NCBI RefSeq assembly: GCF_027574615.1
Contig: NC_072490.1
Coordinates: forward strand, 56,703,930-56,767,929
Length of the DNA stretch: 64,000 nt
Direction: 5' to 3'
Origin: Eptesicus fuscus
Lineage: Eukaryota; Chordata; Mammalia; Chiroptera; Vespertilionidae
Below the pieces are notes generated by a model. That model searched no databases. It saw only the letters and a list, made by a program, of their open reading frames with translations, and was not told the origin of the DNA. The position numbers were made by a program, and so were the translations under genes. This document shows, piece after piece, positions 1 to 11,860 of the stretch. Position 1 is the stretch's first letter. Each line of letters begins with the position of its first letter.

Positions 1-206
1 CTCGTGACAAGATTCAAACAGGCTGCAGTCCATGTCACAGCTGCAGCTGCAGTCATTCCGCGAGTGGCCTTCCTCCGCGGCGTGGTGGTACCGGTAGGAG
101 GGGCAGCACGTGTTGGTGCACACCGTCTCACACGTGTCCGGGAGCATCAGGAGACAATCCCAAAACTGGCAAAAGAGGCAGGTGAGGATGAGGGAGGCAC
201 ACTCCT
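1..206 (-). CDS. MDFIC2: MDFIC2-like gene, I-mfa domain exon (partial, runs off the window)
   Basis: Read on the minus strand, this exon encodes 68 codons in one open frame with 13 cysteines. Clusters include C-L-F-C-Q-F-W-D-C, T-C-C-P and D-C-S-C-S-C-D-M-D-C, ending L-F-E-S-C-H-E at base 1. This is the cysteine pattern of the MyoD family inhibitor (I-mfa) domain. The variant with QFWDCLLM and DMDCSLFESCHE is the one I associate with MDFIC2 rather than MDFI or MDFIC. I-mfa proteins bind transcription factors and other partners; for MDFIC2 itself little is established. The acceptor is a pyrimidine-rich tract ending CCGCAG at 212-207, so the exon starts at 206 with two bases that complete a codon begun in the upstream exon (G+AG = Glu). 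The downstream end, with the last part of the domain and the stop codon, lies outside the window. The exon is intact, with no frameshift or stop. Assignment is from recalled family sequence, not a search. Confidence 0.8.
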
Positions 207-2050
207 CTGCGGAAAGAAGAAGAAAGACAGTGAGCAGGGGCACGGGGCAGCCTCCGTGGAGGGCTGGCGTGGGCGAGGACTTGGTAACTCACCGCCCTTC
301 TTAGCTACTGTCCTCAGCTGGCCAACGGGCACCGCGCTCTCCCAGGCTCTCCCTCCTCCGCACAGGGCTCACGCTCCTTAAGTGACGGCTTATTAACTTC
401 CTGAGGTTCCCTATTGATCCCACATAATCAGGTCATTTAAAGTGCTGTCCCCTCTAAACTCCTCTGTTCACTTGGCTTGCAGAGCTGCTGGGAGTCACAC
501 AACTGGAGACCCTGCAACTGTCTGAAAACCAGCAGGTCCTCCCGGGGCAGGGATGGGTCAGGAGCAGTTAGAGTTGGGACCGGGAAAGACTACAAACTTC
601 TAGAATTTTGTCGCAAGGCTTTCTTATTTGTTTGATGTGGATTCCCATAAACTCTCCACACCTATATTCAAATCCAAGCGAAAAGCACGTTTCAAAACCT
701 AATGTCAATAACTTTGAACTAACCATAGTTTTTTTTTATTGTATTCTATGTTTAATCCTTTTCTCTTGTTTTCCTCCAGTTATATAAAACCTTGGTTAGA
801 AGAATACGTCATTATATACCTAAAAGTATAAATGTGATCAATCCCTTTTAAGAAAATTGGTTTAAAGATTTACTATGCAGACTTGTAAAAATCTGAAAAG
901 TATCTCTAAGGCCTTGAAGGTAATTGGTAATTCTAGCCAAACAGCTGTGATGGGTTATAGGTTATTATATTTTTTGTCTTCATAAAGGGAATTAGTTAGA
1001 AGATGTAGTGGTTCTCTTGTTAAAATTATAACTTTTCTTTTTAGTTAGAAATTTCTCAAAAACACGGGGGTGTTTTGTAGAAACCTACGTAAGTGTTCGT
1101 ATGACATATCTTGTTGATTAAAATCAGTGCCCTGACAATTGCTGATGGTTGAAAGTAAGGACTTTCCCAGAAGAATGTTAGCAGCTTTTGCTTTTCAGAC
1201 TTTAGTTGACGGAGACGGTGCAGCCCAGAGGAAGGCTGCTGTCCGAGCCATCTGCCAGAGCTACGGCACTGAGCCCCACTCATTCAGTCTCAACAAATGC
1301 CCCAGAAAAATGTTTTCTTTCATTTTTCATACACTTGTTAATCTTTAAGAGAGAAGAAAGAGCATGGGAACTTTTCTAAAAAGGAACAAATGTTTTAAAG
1401 AAAGCCATTTTGATTTCTTTTACAAGACACTGCACACGCTGTGTCACTGCCCAGTGCGAGTCCTGCCTGGGTGGACAGAACCTTCCTTCCCGTCCGCCCT
1501 GCCCCCGGCCCGGCCCCCCTTTCCCCATGGCACAGCGGTAGAGGCCACCCCGGGCCTTCATGGCCACTTTAACTGCCAGATGTTGTTGCAGGTGCTGTGG
1601 CATTGCTCAGTACTGCTAGTGCAGGCAGCACTCCAAACACCTCTCTAGTACCTTCTCCTCTCTTTGCCAGAATGGTGCATTTTTATTCACCGAGAGCCAG
1701 TTTCTAGCATGTGATCAACTCACCCATATCTCGTAAGTCACCCCAAAGCACCCACAAAAATTCAGGAGTGAGCACAGAGCAAAGACTCTGTTTTGCGTAT
1801 GCATTTCTGACCAGGGCGTGTTGGTGGTCAAAGATCTGGGGCTTAAAACCTTACCAAGTGTCACCAATGCCAAGCCTGCTACTGCGGCAGCCCCGCAAAG
1901 AGGAGGTTCCCCGTAGGAAATAACCCCCCAAACGCCCCACGACCCCTCAGGCCAAGGCTCACGAGACGTCCTCGGGGCATGACCATGTGACAGTGACCCC
2001 ACTGCCCCTGTCCTTTGTGGAGGAGACGTTTGGAGTTAGTTTGGAGGTAA

Positions 2051-2106
2051 GTGGGCGGGGTGCAGGGGGGCGTGCCTGCACAGGGGCGGGGGGGGGGGCG
2101 GGGGGC
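2051..2106 (+). repeat. G-rich tract
   Basis: Interrupted G runs (4, 6, 4, then an 11-base run and 6) on the plus strand within the intron. The pattern fits intramolecular G-quadruplex rules (four or more runs of at least three G with short loops). Confidence 0.6.
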
Positions 2107-2927
2107 TCGTGTTTCCTGGGAAAGGATAGGAACCTGCTTGTGAAGTGACCTTACAACTCCCCGTGGGCACAGAACCGAGGGCTCAGTTCCAAGTGCCAGG
2201 TCTCTGCAAGATGGCAGGTGCTGGAGGCCTGCTTCTGACGACTGCCATCAATTTTATTTAAAAAAAAAAGAAGTTTTCACCCAACTCTTGGGCCAAATTA
2301 GCATTTCTTTCCTCTCCCTTCTACTTTGCACTTGAGAATAGAGCGTGTTTGTTCTCAGTCCTTTTTATTTGATTATAAAAGGCAGAGCCTTTAACAAAGA
2401 ACGTGGCAACATTAATGAATTGAAAACAGATCTTCCCCAACTTCCAAGTGTGCTCACACTTTTCCTAAAGACCTCGGAAACCATTCTTCACGAGCAGCGC
2501 ACACTGCTTTGCCTTCAGTCTTTTTTGCACAAAAGTAGCGTGAGCCATCCACGTGAACATTTGCAGCTGACTGTTCGGAAGCAGCTGGACTCGCCCTTCC
2601 CATGGATGTATTTACTTTGCCGACACGACGCCAGGGCCTTCAGTGCTGAATAAGCGTGGCATTCCGAGTCGTAGTCCCTGATGGCCACCTGCCCTCTCAA
2701 CCGTGCCCAGGAGGCTGGGTGGCACCCTGACAACACGGAGCAGGGATGCGGGCTCCACAGGTGCAGCCGACTAAGGTGGTAGTGGTGGTGGTGGTGGGGG
2801 GGGCGTCCTCGTTAGAAAGAGTCACATGTGATCATGGTGGAAAAGGTACCACTACAAGGAGTTTCCACAAATGCTAGTCTCATGGCCACACCCTGTCCTC
2901 CCTGAGAACGCCTCCAGCTTCCAGCCT

Positions 2928-3007
2928 GGCCCTGGGGCCTGCCCTGTCCCCTGACCCCTGGGACCTGCCCCCTGGAACCTCCCCCTGCCCCCTGGGGCCT
3001 CCCCCTG
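2928..3007 (+). repeat. imperfect C/T-rich minisatellite
   Basis: Degenerate copies of a CCCCTGGGRCCTGCC-like unit of about 12-15 bases in succession. Several overlapping spurious open frames in this span are by-products of the repeat. Confidence 0.6.
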
Positions 3008-5430
3008 GTGCTGGGATGAGGGGTGGGGGTGGGGTGGCAGGAGCGGCCTGCTGGTTGCACTCAGCTCCAGAAGCTGCCACCTGCTGCTTTGAGAATCATT
3101 ATCCCAAACAGCAAGATGATGGTTCTTCCGGAAGTGACCCCAGATAAACAGCAATCACCCTTCTCCCCCAAAACAGAGGCGGAGAGAAGGCACGGGGAGC
3201 CTGCTCAGATCCGGAGTGCTAGTGCCTGGGAGCTACAGGTGTCATCGCCGGGATCTGGCGTAACCACAAAACTCGGGTCTCAGCAGTCTGACCGATTACT
3301 AAAAGTTTTTGGTCAGAAAGTACACAAATTGGTTCCCACTCCCCCACATTTAGTTTTGTGTGTTTTTAAAATGTCTGTAATGTAGAATGTGAGTAAGTAA
3401 GACTGAATGCCTCCTCCCAGCCGGTATCATCCCTGACGTTATCCATGTTAACAGCTACTTAAACATGTCAGGATCCATTTAAGTTCAGACAAGCACAACT
3501 AACATTCAAGTCAGTTCTTTAGAGCTGTAATGACTAGATTTGGGTGATACTTAGTAAATTTGTGCTTATGTTTTTTTCTGAGCAAATGAACTGAAATAAT
3601 TATAAAATTGAAACATTTTATAAGGTGACACTACTGCATTTAATTGTATGAAATTTACTGGGGAGAAAATGTAATCATTTTATTCAGTAGTCCATGGTGT
3701 AATTAAGACTATTCTTTTGAGGTATCTTGTATTTATGATCTTCTCTTCCACCTGGATGAGACGTCTCAAATTCAAAATTATACACCAATTAGGTGTACTC
3801 CCAGGATTCCTTTCAGGAGCCTGTATTCTCACACCACGCGTATCCCTGCTTTTCTTACCCGCGGGGATGCTTTTGCAATCAGAATGCAGAAACGCTACGA
3901 AGATGTGGGCGGTGCCCTGGTCTTCTCCCGTTTTATCCCGGAGGGACGGGGCTGAGCCTCTGTTGACTGATGTGATGCTTGGGGAGCTGTGGGCAATGCG
4001 CAGCGCGGCCCCCCTCCCCCCGGCCCCCCGAAAGCCCCATCTTGCACCCGGGACCCGCTGGCGCGGGAGGTGCTTTACAAACCTGCACGTGGGAGGCTTT
4101 CCCTCTTGTTTAAACGGGGCGATGTATATAAATAACAGACATTAGCAATTAAGCACCCGTTCCTCCGCACTCATTTATGCATTTGAAGAGAAATGAACCG
4201 CACGCGCCATGGAAGTGGATGCGATCTCCTCTTCCTTCTGTCCCCCTGCTGTTTCTGAAAGAGGTTCCTGTGTTTATCTCAGTGCGACAGTGACCCCAGC
4301 TCCCACCGGCTACCTCCTTAAATTAATTACTCCGAAAATTCTCTGCAGTGAGGCGAGTCTGACTTAACTCTTGACTTCCTTGAGTTTGTCCTTTAGGATA
4401 ATGGGAGTGTTTTTAAGTCACTGACTGTGGGCCTTGGCCTGGGTTTTCTACACTCTTTCTCACCCAGGTTCCACAATCTCTCGCCTTGGGAGGGTTTGCC
4501 ACCGTGGAAAGGAGGGCTGGGTTAGCAGCTCTTGTGTTGGCCGTAAACCAGAATGTCCTGGTGGCACTGGCCTGAGCCCAGGCCTAAGAAGCGGTCTGGG
4601 GCCGGTCCCCGTGACTCCCCTCCACGCTTCTAAAGAGGGAGGACGCAGGGTGTTCCCGCCCGGCGGCTAGACCAGTGCAGCAGTCCGTAGGGCCCTGCCT
4701 GAGAATGGAGTGCTGGGCACCATGCTAGCCCTCGGCCTTCTCCTTCTCCCGCCCCCGATGGGGCAGACCAGCGAGGCCTGCGCCCTGCTGCCCAGGGAGC
4801 GTGTGCACCAGGGCGGTTTCTCATTCTGGGATCACACGGCCAAGACCCGTTACAAGGAAGATCTGGCATCCCTGACACGAGCTGACAAAATGCAGAGGCC
4901 TCTCCTGTATTGCCTGTTTTCTTGCTTGGCATCCAACTAAAAAAGCCAGAAACTTGGGCTTCACCTCGGACTTGAGGTCATAACCTGGCAGTCCCAGGCC
5001 AACGTTGGCCCAAGCCGCTGGGCTGTGTGGAGCTTGGTAAGGGAAACGGGTTCCAGGGACGCTAAGCTGGCGGCGCTGGGCCTCTCCCTCCTCCGGCAGC
5101 CTCGCCTCCCCTGCCTCGCCCGCCTGTCACCTCCTTCCAGTTTACACCATCATTCCCAGCATCTCCTGCTGACCAGGCAGCTGGGTCTGTGGCTTCTGGT
5201 CTAAAGCATCCATGACAACGTTTGTACAAGACACCACATATATGACATGCTAGAATCTTCTCTTCTCGTATTTTCTAAAACTGTAATCATCATAAAAGCA
5301 AACACGGAATCTATGGTGTGACAGGTTCTGCACTGGCTGCTGTATCCATGTTATTAGTTCATCTTCAAAGTGCTCTGTGGGTGCCACCGGCCCCATTACG
5401 TCACCCAGAGACCGAGATTCAGAGTTGGCA

Positions 5431-5460
5431 ACAAACAAACTAACAAACAAACAAACAAAC
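5431..5460 (+). repeat. (CAAA)n microsatellite
   Basis: Seven or so AAAC units with one T substitution. Confidence 0.8.
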
Positions 5461-5619
5461 AGTTTTGCAGTTAAAAATTTCAGAGCCAGGAGTTAAACTG
5501 ATGTGATTCCAAGTTCCTCTTACACAGACTTTGTTTTAAATTTTTTTCTTATTTGTATAAAGTAAATATGAATTTAAATACAGATCAGAAACTATACCCG
5601 TTTAAATTTTCCTTTGAGA

Positions 5620-5684
5620 AACTCCTTCTAGCTTCCTTTAAACACAAATGTAAACTCCTGCTAGCTTTCTTTAAACACAAAATT
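5620..5684 (+). repeat. two-copy tandem duplication, ~32 bp
   Basis: Units at 5620-5651 and 5653-5684 share AACTCCT.CTAGCTT.CTTT then AAACACAAA, differing at a few positions. Confidence 0.7.
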
Positions 5685-6350
5685 CTTAAATGGTTTATGT
5701 CTCCTGTAAAGGCCACTGCACGGTTATCCTGAGTGAAGTTCACGCTTCTTGGTGCAGTCTGTGACTTTGAACTTGACTATCCTGATCATTTAGCTCCAAA
5801 TCAATTGGAAATTGGCTTTGCAGACGGAATGTGCTTTGTCACGTGCAGGGATGGCTTGGTGTAGGTTTGCACTGATCAGCATGCGTAGGAAGTGATATTG
5901 CCTAGAGGAACCAACCTTTTTATGCAAGTTGCTGCTGTAAGCATCTCGGTATTCTATGCAGTCTATATTTATACTGTTATACTGTCCCAGCATTTCAATA
6001 CCATTCCACCCTTCCTTCTTCTCCTCCCCACCTCAACAGTCCCAGATCTGAGAAAAGAAAGTGTGCCATTTTTCTTTACCACTTCATAGCCCCACAGCAA
6101 AAATGAGTGCACCTCACCCCAACGCTTCCAAAACAGTGTGCCTCTGACTCCCAGCCTTGAGAGCAACCCATCTGACAAGCACCTCATCGTTGCAAAGTGA
6201 CCTTGACATGTGTCATTCACCAGGGCTTTCAAGTGAGAGTCTTCCTGTTTAATATTCATGCAGCATCCCCCCTAACAGCATATGTGATGATTGTACAGGG
6301 GCTGGGGGCGGGGAGCTTCATTTAGAGATGGGTGATTCTGAGAAACATAC

Positions 6351-6572
6351 CATCAGTGTCTCTCTGATGAACTGACGTATCGGTTTGGAGGTAAGAAAAT
6401 CTCGTTTGACATTCTTCAAGGGAGGACAGTGATGTGGTGGATTCTGACAGCTTTTTCTCGGTGGAAGTTTCCTTGGCTGGTCCATCTGTGATGTTGAACT
6501 CGGATACTGAATTTATAACGATAGCATTAATGGGTTTCTCTTCTGCATGTTTTTCATTTGTGAGTTGCATAT
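6351..6572 (-). CDS. MDFIC2: MDFIC2-like gene, N-terminal coding exon
   Basis: Minus-strand exon with a strong acceptor (T-rich tract then CACCTAG, AG at 6574-6573) and a donor reading GATG|GTATGT at 6351/6350. The frame is open throughout. An ATG at 6570-6568 begins M-Q-L-T-N-E-K and the reading runs 73 codons to T-D plus one base. That single G joins the AG that starts exon 1-206, giving D-E-E-C-A-S-L across the junction. The segment is acidic and Ser/Thr-rich, with no cysteine until a single one near its middle. It looks disordered and matches the N-terminal half expected of MDFIC2 before the I-mfa domain. The two bases before the ATG could complete a codon from a further upstream coding exon, so the ATG is a likely but not certain start. 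Since a clear splice acceptor precedes it, at least one further 5' exon must lie at higher coordinates; I could not identify it. Confidence 0.78.
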
Positions 6573-6699
6573 CTAGGTGAAAAAAGAAAAACACACACAA
6601 ACTCACTATAGCAGACACAATTTAGTGATCCTAAGAATGGACATTTGCAGAAAATTTCACATTCTAGACTTTTCTAAGAAAAAAGTCTTTTTAAAATAA

Positions 6700-6905
6700 T
6701 CGGTAGTTATAAAATAGTCACAGGGTTGTAAAATACAGCATAGGGAATATAGTCAATAATGTAATAACTTCCTATGATGCCAGGTGGGTGCTGGAAATAT
6801 TGGTGGGGGGGCTACTCTGTACAATACATGATTGTCTAACCATTATGCTGTACACCTGAAACGAATGCAAAATAATACTGAATATAAACTGTAACTGAAC
6901 ATTTT
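6700..6905 (+). mobile_element. L1 3' UTR fragment
   Basis: Contains the recognisable 3' UTR phrases of mammalian L1: GTTGTAAAATACAGCATAGG, a GCCAGGTGGGTGCTGG block, and CTGTACACCTGAAACG near the end, followed by an A-rich tail. Divergence is moderate. Only the 3' terminus is present, as is typical for a 5'-truncated insertion. It lies just upstream of the MDFIC2-like N-terminal exon. Confidence 0.75.
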
Positions 6906-8174
6906 TTAAAAAACAAAACAAACAATAAAAAAGAATGAAGCATTTTGGGAGCAGGAAATTTTGTATGAAAATCCAAGTAAGAATAAAAGAGTGCAGTAAT
7001 TATAAAATTGCACACACATTGCAAGTTTTAGCTATCGTCGTCATTTGTAACATTTCTACTGTGGGTTTTTACTGATGGGTGGGAAGAAGCAGGAATTCAT
7101 TCACTTGGATCAACCAGATCTTGCAGTATGTGGCCGGAGTGCTGTCAGCGTCTTATGGGTCTGAGAAGTAGCCAGGGGTCTTCGGTGCTGGGCAATACTT
7201 CCCAGGGAGAGCACGTGACCTCAACCAAGTGGCTTCCTTCCTTTGTTTCTACAAATGCTGTGTGAGGATACTGTTAAAAATCAATAGTCTATAACTCGAT
7301 TCTCTCTGCCCTCACACATGCTACATTTCCACCCTGTCCTTTGCTGGAAGGTCTTGCTAGGCCTCTGCTCAGGTTTGGCCTGTATGGCTCTGGCAGGTGC
7401 TGCTTGAGCACAGGCCGTATTTTCACACAGTCACCTGCACAGTTATTGGTGATGTTCAGAGAACCTTCAGCAGAGTCCTTGATTGAGAATGTGACTTGCA
7501 GAGGCAGAGAGAATGCTAAGAAGGCCAGGTGCTTCATGGACGTCAACACCTGTATTTGTTCATTCATTACCACATCCTGAGAGAGGGTCAGCAATGCGAC
7601 AAGAAGTGGCTGGGCCCTGGGGATACAGTGGTGACTATGACAGGCATCGCTCCTGGCTTTCACAGCCTCCACCAAGTTAGCAAAGATAACGAAGAAGTTG
7701 TAGTATTGAGGGGAGTATGAGAAAGGAGCCATGAATGAAGCCATGTTATAGAGAGAACCAGACTGGGGAATGGTGCAGTTAGTTAATTATTTATCTACAC
7801 TCGTTAAACAGGGGAGCCCTAAGACTTGGAAAAGAATTAACGTAAGAATTCTCACACATGTGGCCAGGCGGACTCCTGGGGACATCTTGAGAGCTCAACA
7901 AGCAGTGGTGCTGGGCATTTGACGGTGCTTTGGGAGGTGACGATGAACTCTGGAGAGCCGCATCCCATGGGGGCCCAAGGCTGCTTGATTTAGCAGTGCT
8001 CACTGAGTGACGGAACGAATAGTAGGCTGGGCAATCGGGTGTGACTGTGCCATGCTCACACAGCTCAGCGCAAGGACTGTATTCGGGCAGAGTCCATCGT
8101 CCCCACCCTGTCCAAAGTGACTTCTTACTGTGTGTGGGGCAGAGAGAAGCCTCTGCTCGCCCTGCCTCCTCAGG

Positions 8175-8355
8175 CAGTGATTCCCAGACTAGTCTTCAGA
8201 GCAGAATTCACACGGAAACCCTTTTAAAATTGGGCATTGTTTTTAAAGCGCAGGCCACCCTCCTCTTCACTCCACCAACAGATGAGATCTCAGTCCCTGG
8301 GGGATTTTTGAAGCTCCTCAGTTGATTCCAACATGCAGACAAATGTGAGACCCAC
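8175..8355 (+). mobile_element. MER5-type (hAT-Charlie) fossil
   Basis: Begins CAGTGATTCCCAGACT. It later has the paired internal phrases expected of MER5-like elements (CAGATGAGATCTCAGTCCCTG, then TTTTTGAAGCTCCTCAG and GATTCCAACATGCAG). Old and diverged; the 3' TIR is not clear. Confidence 0.5.
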
Positions 8356-8879
8356 TTCCATGGGGCCCTTTGCATCTGAGAGTGGAGAAGGGAACAGGAC
8401 AAGCCACTGCTGTGTGCATGAGTGATGTTCAGACACCAGCCGTGGCCGGTGGCGCTCCAAGGTCTCCTAACAGAATGGGAGCTAACAGTACGGTCCGCAC
8501 AATTGTCTTAGGCCATTTTTATTTCCTTCTGATCCTCCAAATAGCGTTGGCTTTCAACAATATTTAATTTTTATTCCCAACCCGTATGCTGCTGGCTTTA
8601 TAGCTCTTAGTGGCAGTTTGATTCATCCTAAAAAGGATTGGCAGAAATAAGTGTTCAGGAAAAACAACTATTGTTGATAGTAATTAATGAAATATTGAAG
8701 AGATAGAATTAGCTCAACAGATTGAGAACCTCTTGGCTTCCTATAACCCAAGAGAGATTCACCAAATTAATGATATAAGGACAATGATGCTAAAAATAAT
8801 TTATGTCTCTTACTTGGGTACCAGAATGCCCAGTGACCAGCTAATACCACAAGCATAGCCTTGTAAACCAGCTTAGAGC

Positions 8880-9070
8880 ACTTAGAACACTTGCTGTTTG
8901 GGGCCAGATGACTGTCCATGACGGGGATGGCAGGAGGTTTAGCAGCATCCCTGTCCTCTCCCTGCTCCATGCCAGTGGCACCACCACCCTAGGTTGTAGG
9001 TACAAAACGTCTCTAGATATTGCCAAATATTCCCTGGGGGGCAAATCACCCAGGTCGCAAGCCAAATCAC
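8880..9070 (+). mobile_element. ancient hAT-type MER fossil
   Basis: Carries the phrases GGCCAGATGACTGTCCATGA, AGGTTTAGCAGCATCCCTG, ACGTCTCTAGATATTGCCAA and CCCTGGGGGGCAAATCACC. I recognise these as an old mammalian DNA-transposon MER family, but cannot name the subfamily securely. The mariner MITE at 9076 abuts its 3' side. Confidence 0.5.
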
Positions 9071-9075
9071 TTATA

Positions 9076-9200
9076 CAGAGTGGGGCAAAAGTAGGTTTAC
9101 AGTTGTAAGTATGTGAAACAGTTTATTCTTGTATTTTATTTATCACTTATTGTAGTATTTTCCATATGAACAACTATAAACCTACTTTTGCCTCACCCTG
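9076..9200. mobile_element. mariner-type MITE
   Basis: About 125 bp with ~25-bp terminal inverted repeats: CAGAGTGGGGCAAAAGTAGG at the left, and the near-complement CCTACTTTTGCCTCACCCTG at the right. It is flanked by TA dinucleotides (TATA on both sides), as expected for Tc1/mariner insertion. There is no coding capacity. The interior is AT-rich and itself nearly palindromic. Confidence 0.85.
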
Positions 9201-9225
9201 TATACCTTACTTAACAAAAACTCTA

Positions 9226-9405
9226 GGAGGTCGATATTGTCGGCCTCTGAACAGATAGCAAAAGTATGAATTGGTGTCTCCAGTTAACGGCTGAATGAGT
9301 GTAACTAAGGCTCAGATAGTTTATAAGTTGCCTAAAGATTCTTCCTTAGCGAATGGTGGAACTGGGATTTGAACACAGGCCTGGTGGATTCCAAAAGCTT
9401 TGCTC
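9226..9405 (-). mobile_element. MIR fossil
   Basis: Reverse-orientation MIR core: a GGCTCAGATAGTTTATAAGT block, then GGTGGAACTGGGATTTGAAC and ACAGGCCTGGTGGATTCC. Diverged. Confidence 0.6.
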
Positions 9406-11669
9406 TGATTTGTTTGTAGCTTTTGTCCTGCTTCCTAGCTGTAAAGACTGCACATCAGCAAAGCCCTCCTCACCCTGAGTCCAATGATGTGTCACGACCC
9501 AAATGAAGCCCTGAAATCAGCCTCTGACACGCCTCTCCCGCAACAGCCTTAGCCACGCCAGGCTGCCCCCGGGCACGCAGGGGTCCGGCCCGTCAGGCAC
9601 AGCGGCTTTCCAAGGCGGGGTGGGGGGGGGGGGGGGCTGCTAAGAAAGAGCTAATAGTAACAGAACTTGGTAAGTATGGAGAGTGCAGCTGCTCTGTACT
9701 TACAGATATAATTAACAATCAGTTCAAATGATCACACGTAGTCAGGCTGCATGGAATTCAAATTGCTTTCGCACAAAGTAATTCAGTAACAAAAAAAAGT
9801 TGGATAGAGGTTACTGAAATATAAGAACATACAGAGAAGACGGTATATAGCCAAGTGGTACACGATTCTCTTTTTAATTTTGTGACAATTTTAAGTACAG
9901 CAACCATTTGGAGGTACTGGGCTTGTACTGAGAGAATTTTATGGAGAACTTAAACTGCCATTCATAAAGTTATTTTAATTCTATATCTCTGCTTATATTT
10001 TTATTTTTTATTTCCTAGTGGGAACTATCTGTTGCTCATTAGAAAGTCATCTGACACACACCCCAGTCTGCTCAGCCCGGAATCTGACAACTGAAGGAAG
10101 CGCCGTTTCTGGGTGGATGTAAATGACATCTCTGTCTCTATAGATGCAGCGCTAACAGTGATTTCCCCAGACTTCGTCTTTCATGACGGTATTTGACATT
10201 GTAACAGAGTATTACAAAGTAGCATAAGCTAAAAGGAGAATCACATCAAAATGGTATCACATCTCTGCCGAGAAAACTTTTGACATTAAATAAGGAACAT
10301 GTGAAACTATATTTGGGATGTTATAGATAGATCTTGACATTAATGTAGGAAAAATAATTTTTCTCAACAGAAAAAAACACCAATGTTAGGACAAAAATTA
10401 GAAGCTCAACTGTGTTTCTTAGGGAAAAAAATTAAGTGTATCTTAAAAGTCAGTAAAATAGAAAATTTATGTTTGGGCTAGAAGCAATTTCAGAACCAAT
10501 GGGCATGCACTTAAATATCAGGAAAGACAGACAGTTAATTAATTTTTTATTACCATTGAGCAAATGCTATTAATTTAATTCAATTAACATTTATTGAGTT
10601 GCCACATGCAATAGATGAATCAATGGGACAGGAATGATTCATTTATTTACTTTAAGTTATTAAGGAAACATTTTAATCCTTTTTATTTTTGTTCACTAAA
10701 TGTGACTTTTTAATTTTTGCATACACCTGTTCACTGAGTGTATATATCTATACACACAGTCAAATTAATAGTATGTAGCATCTCTCCTCCCTACTCCTCT
10801 CATTCTGTTCTTGTTTATCCCTTCCCTTCTTTTCCTTTCTCTCTGTTTTGGTTTAATTTTTTTGCTAACCTGCCTTATCTCTGTTATTGGTTTTTTCCCC
10901 TCCAGCTCTTCAATGTATTTGTTTCTCAAGACTTTGTCTCCTTAGTTTCTTTCTTTGCACCCTACCCTTGTTACTTGTTCGAACTCACAGCTTTATTTTC
11001 TTTGTAAAGTTGACCCCAAATCTCTATCAGTCGGTCAGCCAGTAGCCAGGCCCCACAGGGAGCACAAGCTGTGCGCTGGCCCGTGCTTGGTGCTGAGAAT
11101 TCGGAGAGTTCCAACAGTCTTGGTCCGCAGGAGGCCACAATCATCACAGACTGCAGCCCCCCACTTGTAACTGACTGTTGGGTATTTTATTTGACTTACT
11201 AGTTAAACCCTTGCAATTATTATGTCTCTTTCTACTAAGTCCCTTGTTCTTTCCCCACATTGAGTAGTTCCAGTTTCCTAAGCTTAAAAATACGCTTTGG
11301 TTTGCCCCATCCCTCCATTCAGCTCTTTACAAAGTCTTATTTATCCTTCCTTCTAAATATCTCATCAGTCCATCTCTGCTTTTTCATTCCCCAAACTACC
11401 ACTCAGGTCTAAGCATCTGTGTTCTCAGATCTGGACTGTGTCAGCAGTCACTGACAACCCTCCCTAGACATCTTCTCCACAGCAATCAAAACGATGCTTT
11501 CAGCAATAGTCTTCTGGTTAGATTACTCATTTAAAAAAGCAAAACAAAACACACACACCATGCACATACACAACACGTTAAAAGCTCATTATTACCGGAA
11601 TATCTTCCCATTCTCTTGTTCTCAATTAACATACCAAATCTATTGCCAAATTGTCTACTGAAAAGGTAA
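9406..11669. other. no gene; unassigned sequence
   Basis: Contains a poly-G run (9621-9636), AT-rich sequence, and a short ATTTATTGAG-type old repeat near 10580-10640. From about 10780 to 11600 it is pyrimidine-rich, with LINE-like phrases at 11300-11600. No splice-supported exon seen. 9660-10250 has no recognised repeat. Confidence 0.4.
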
Positions 11670-11860
11670 GCCCTGGTAGGTGTGGCTCAGTGATGGGAGT
11701 GTCATGCCTTGCAACAAAAGGTTTCGGGTTTGATTCCTGGTCAGGGCGCATACAGGAGGCAACCAATCAATTTTCTCACATTGATGTTTCTCTCTCATTC
11801 TCTCCCTTCCCCTCTCTCTAAAATCAATAAACATATCTTCCAGTAAGCCTTAAAAATAGA
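11670..11860 (+). mobile_element. Ves SINE (tRNA-derived)
   Basis: Starts GCCCTGGTAGGTGTGGCTCA and has a B-box-like GGTTTGATTCC. The body continues CAGGGCGCATACAGGAGGC, then TTGATGTTTCTCTCTCATTC and an A-rich AATCAATAAA tail. Imperfect 8-bp flanks AAAGGTAA (11662-11669) and AGAGGTAA (11861-11868) fit a target-site duplication. The order matches Ves elements of vesper bats. Confidence 0.85.

Larger units (their letters stand above)
207..6350 (-). other. intron between the two MDFIC2-like exons
   Basis: About 6.1 kb flanked by GTATGT (donor, 6350-6345) and CCGCAG (acceptor) on the minus strand. Apart from the simple and tandem repeats listed separately, I recognise no transposon. Around 3820-4110 there is a CpG-containing GC-rich patch that could be regulatory. 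No further exon is needed between the two, because their phases fit directly. Confidence 0.7.

Noticed and set aside
3717..4145. 142-codon frame in the MDFIC2 intron
   Set aside because: On the opposite strand to the gene, no splice sites, and GC-rich composition explains it.
7289..7744. 151-codon minus-strand open frame
   Set aside because: Overlaps an old interspersed-repeat-like region; no domain or splice context, and it is not in phase with MDFIC2 exons in any evident way.
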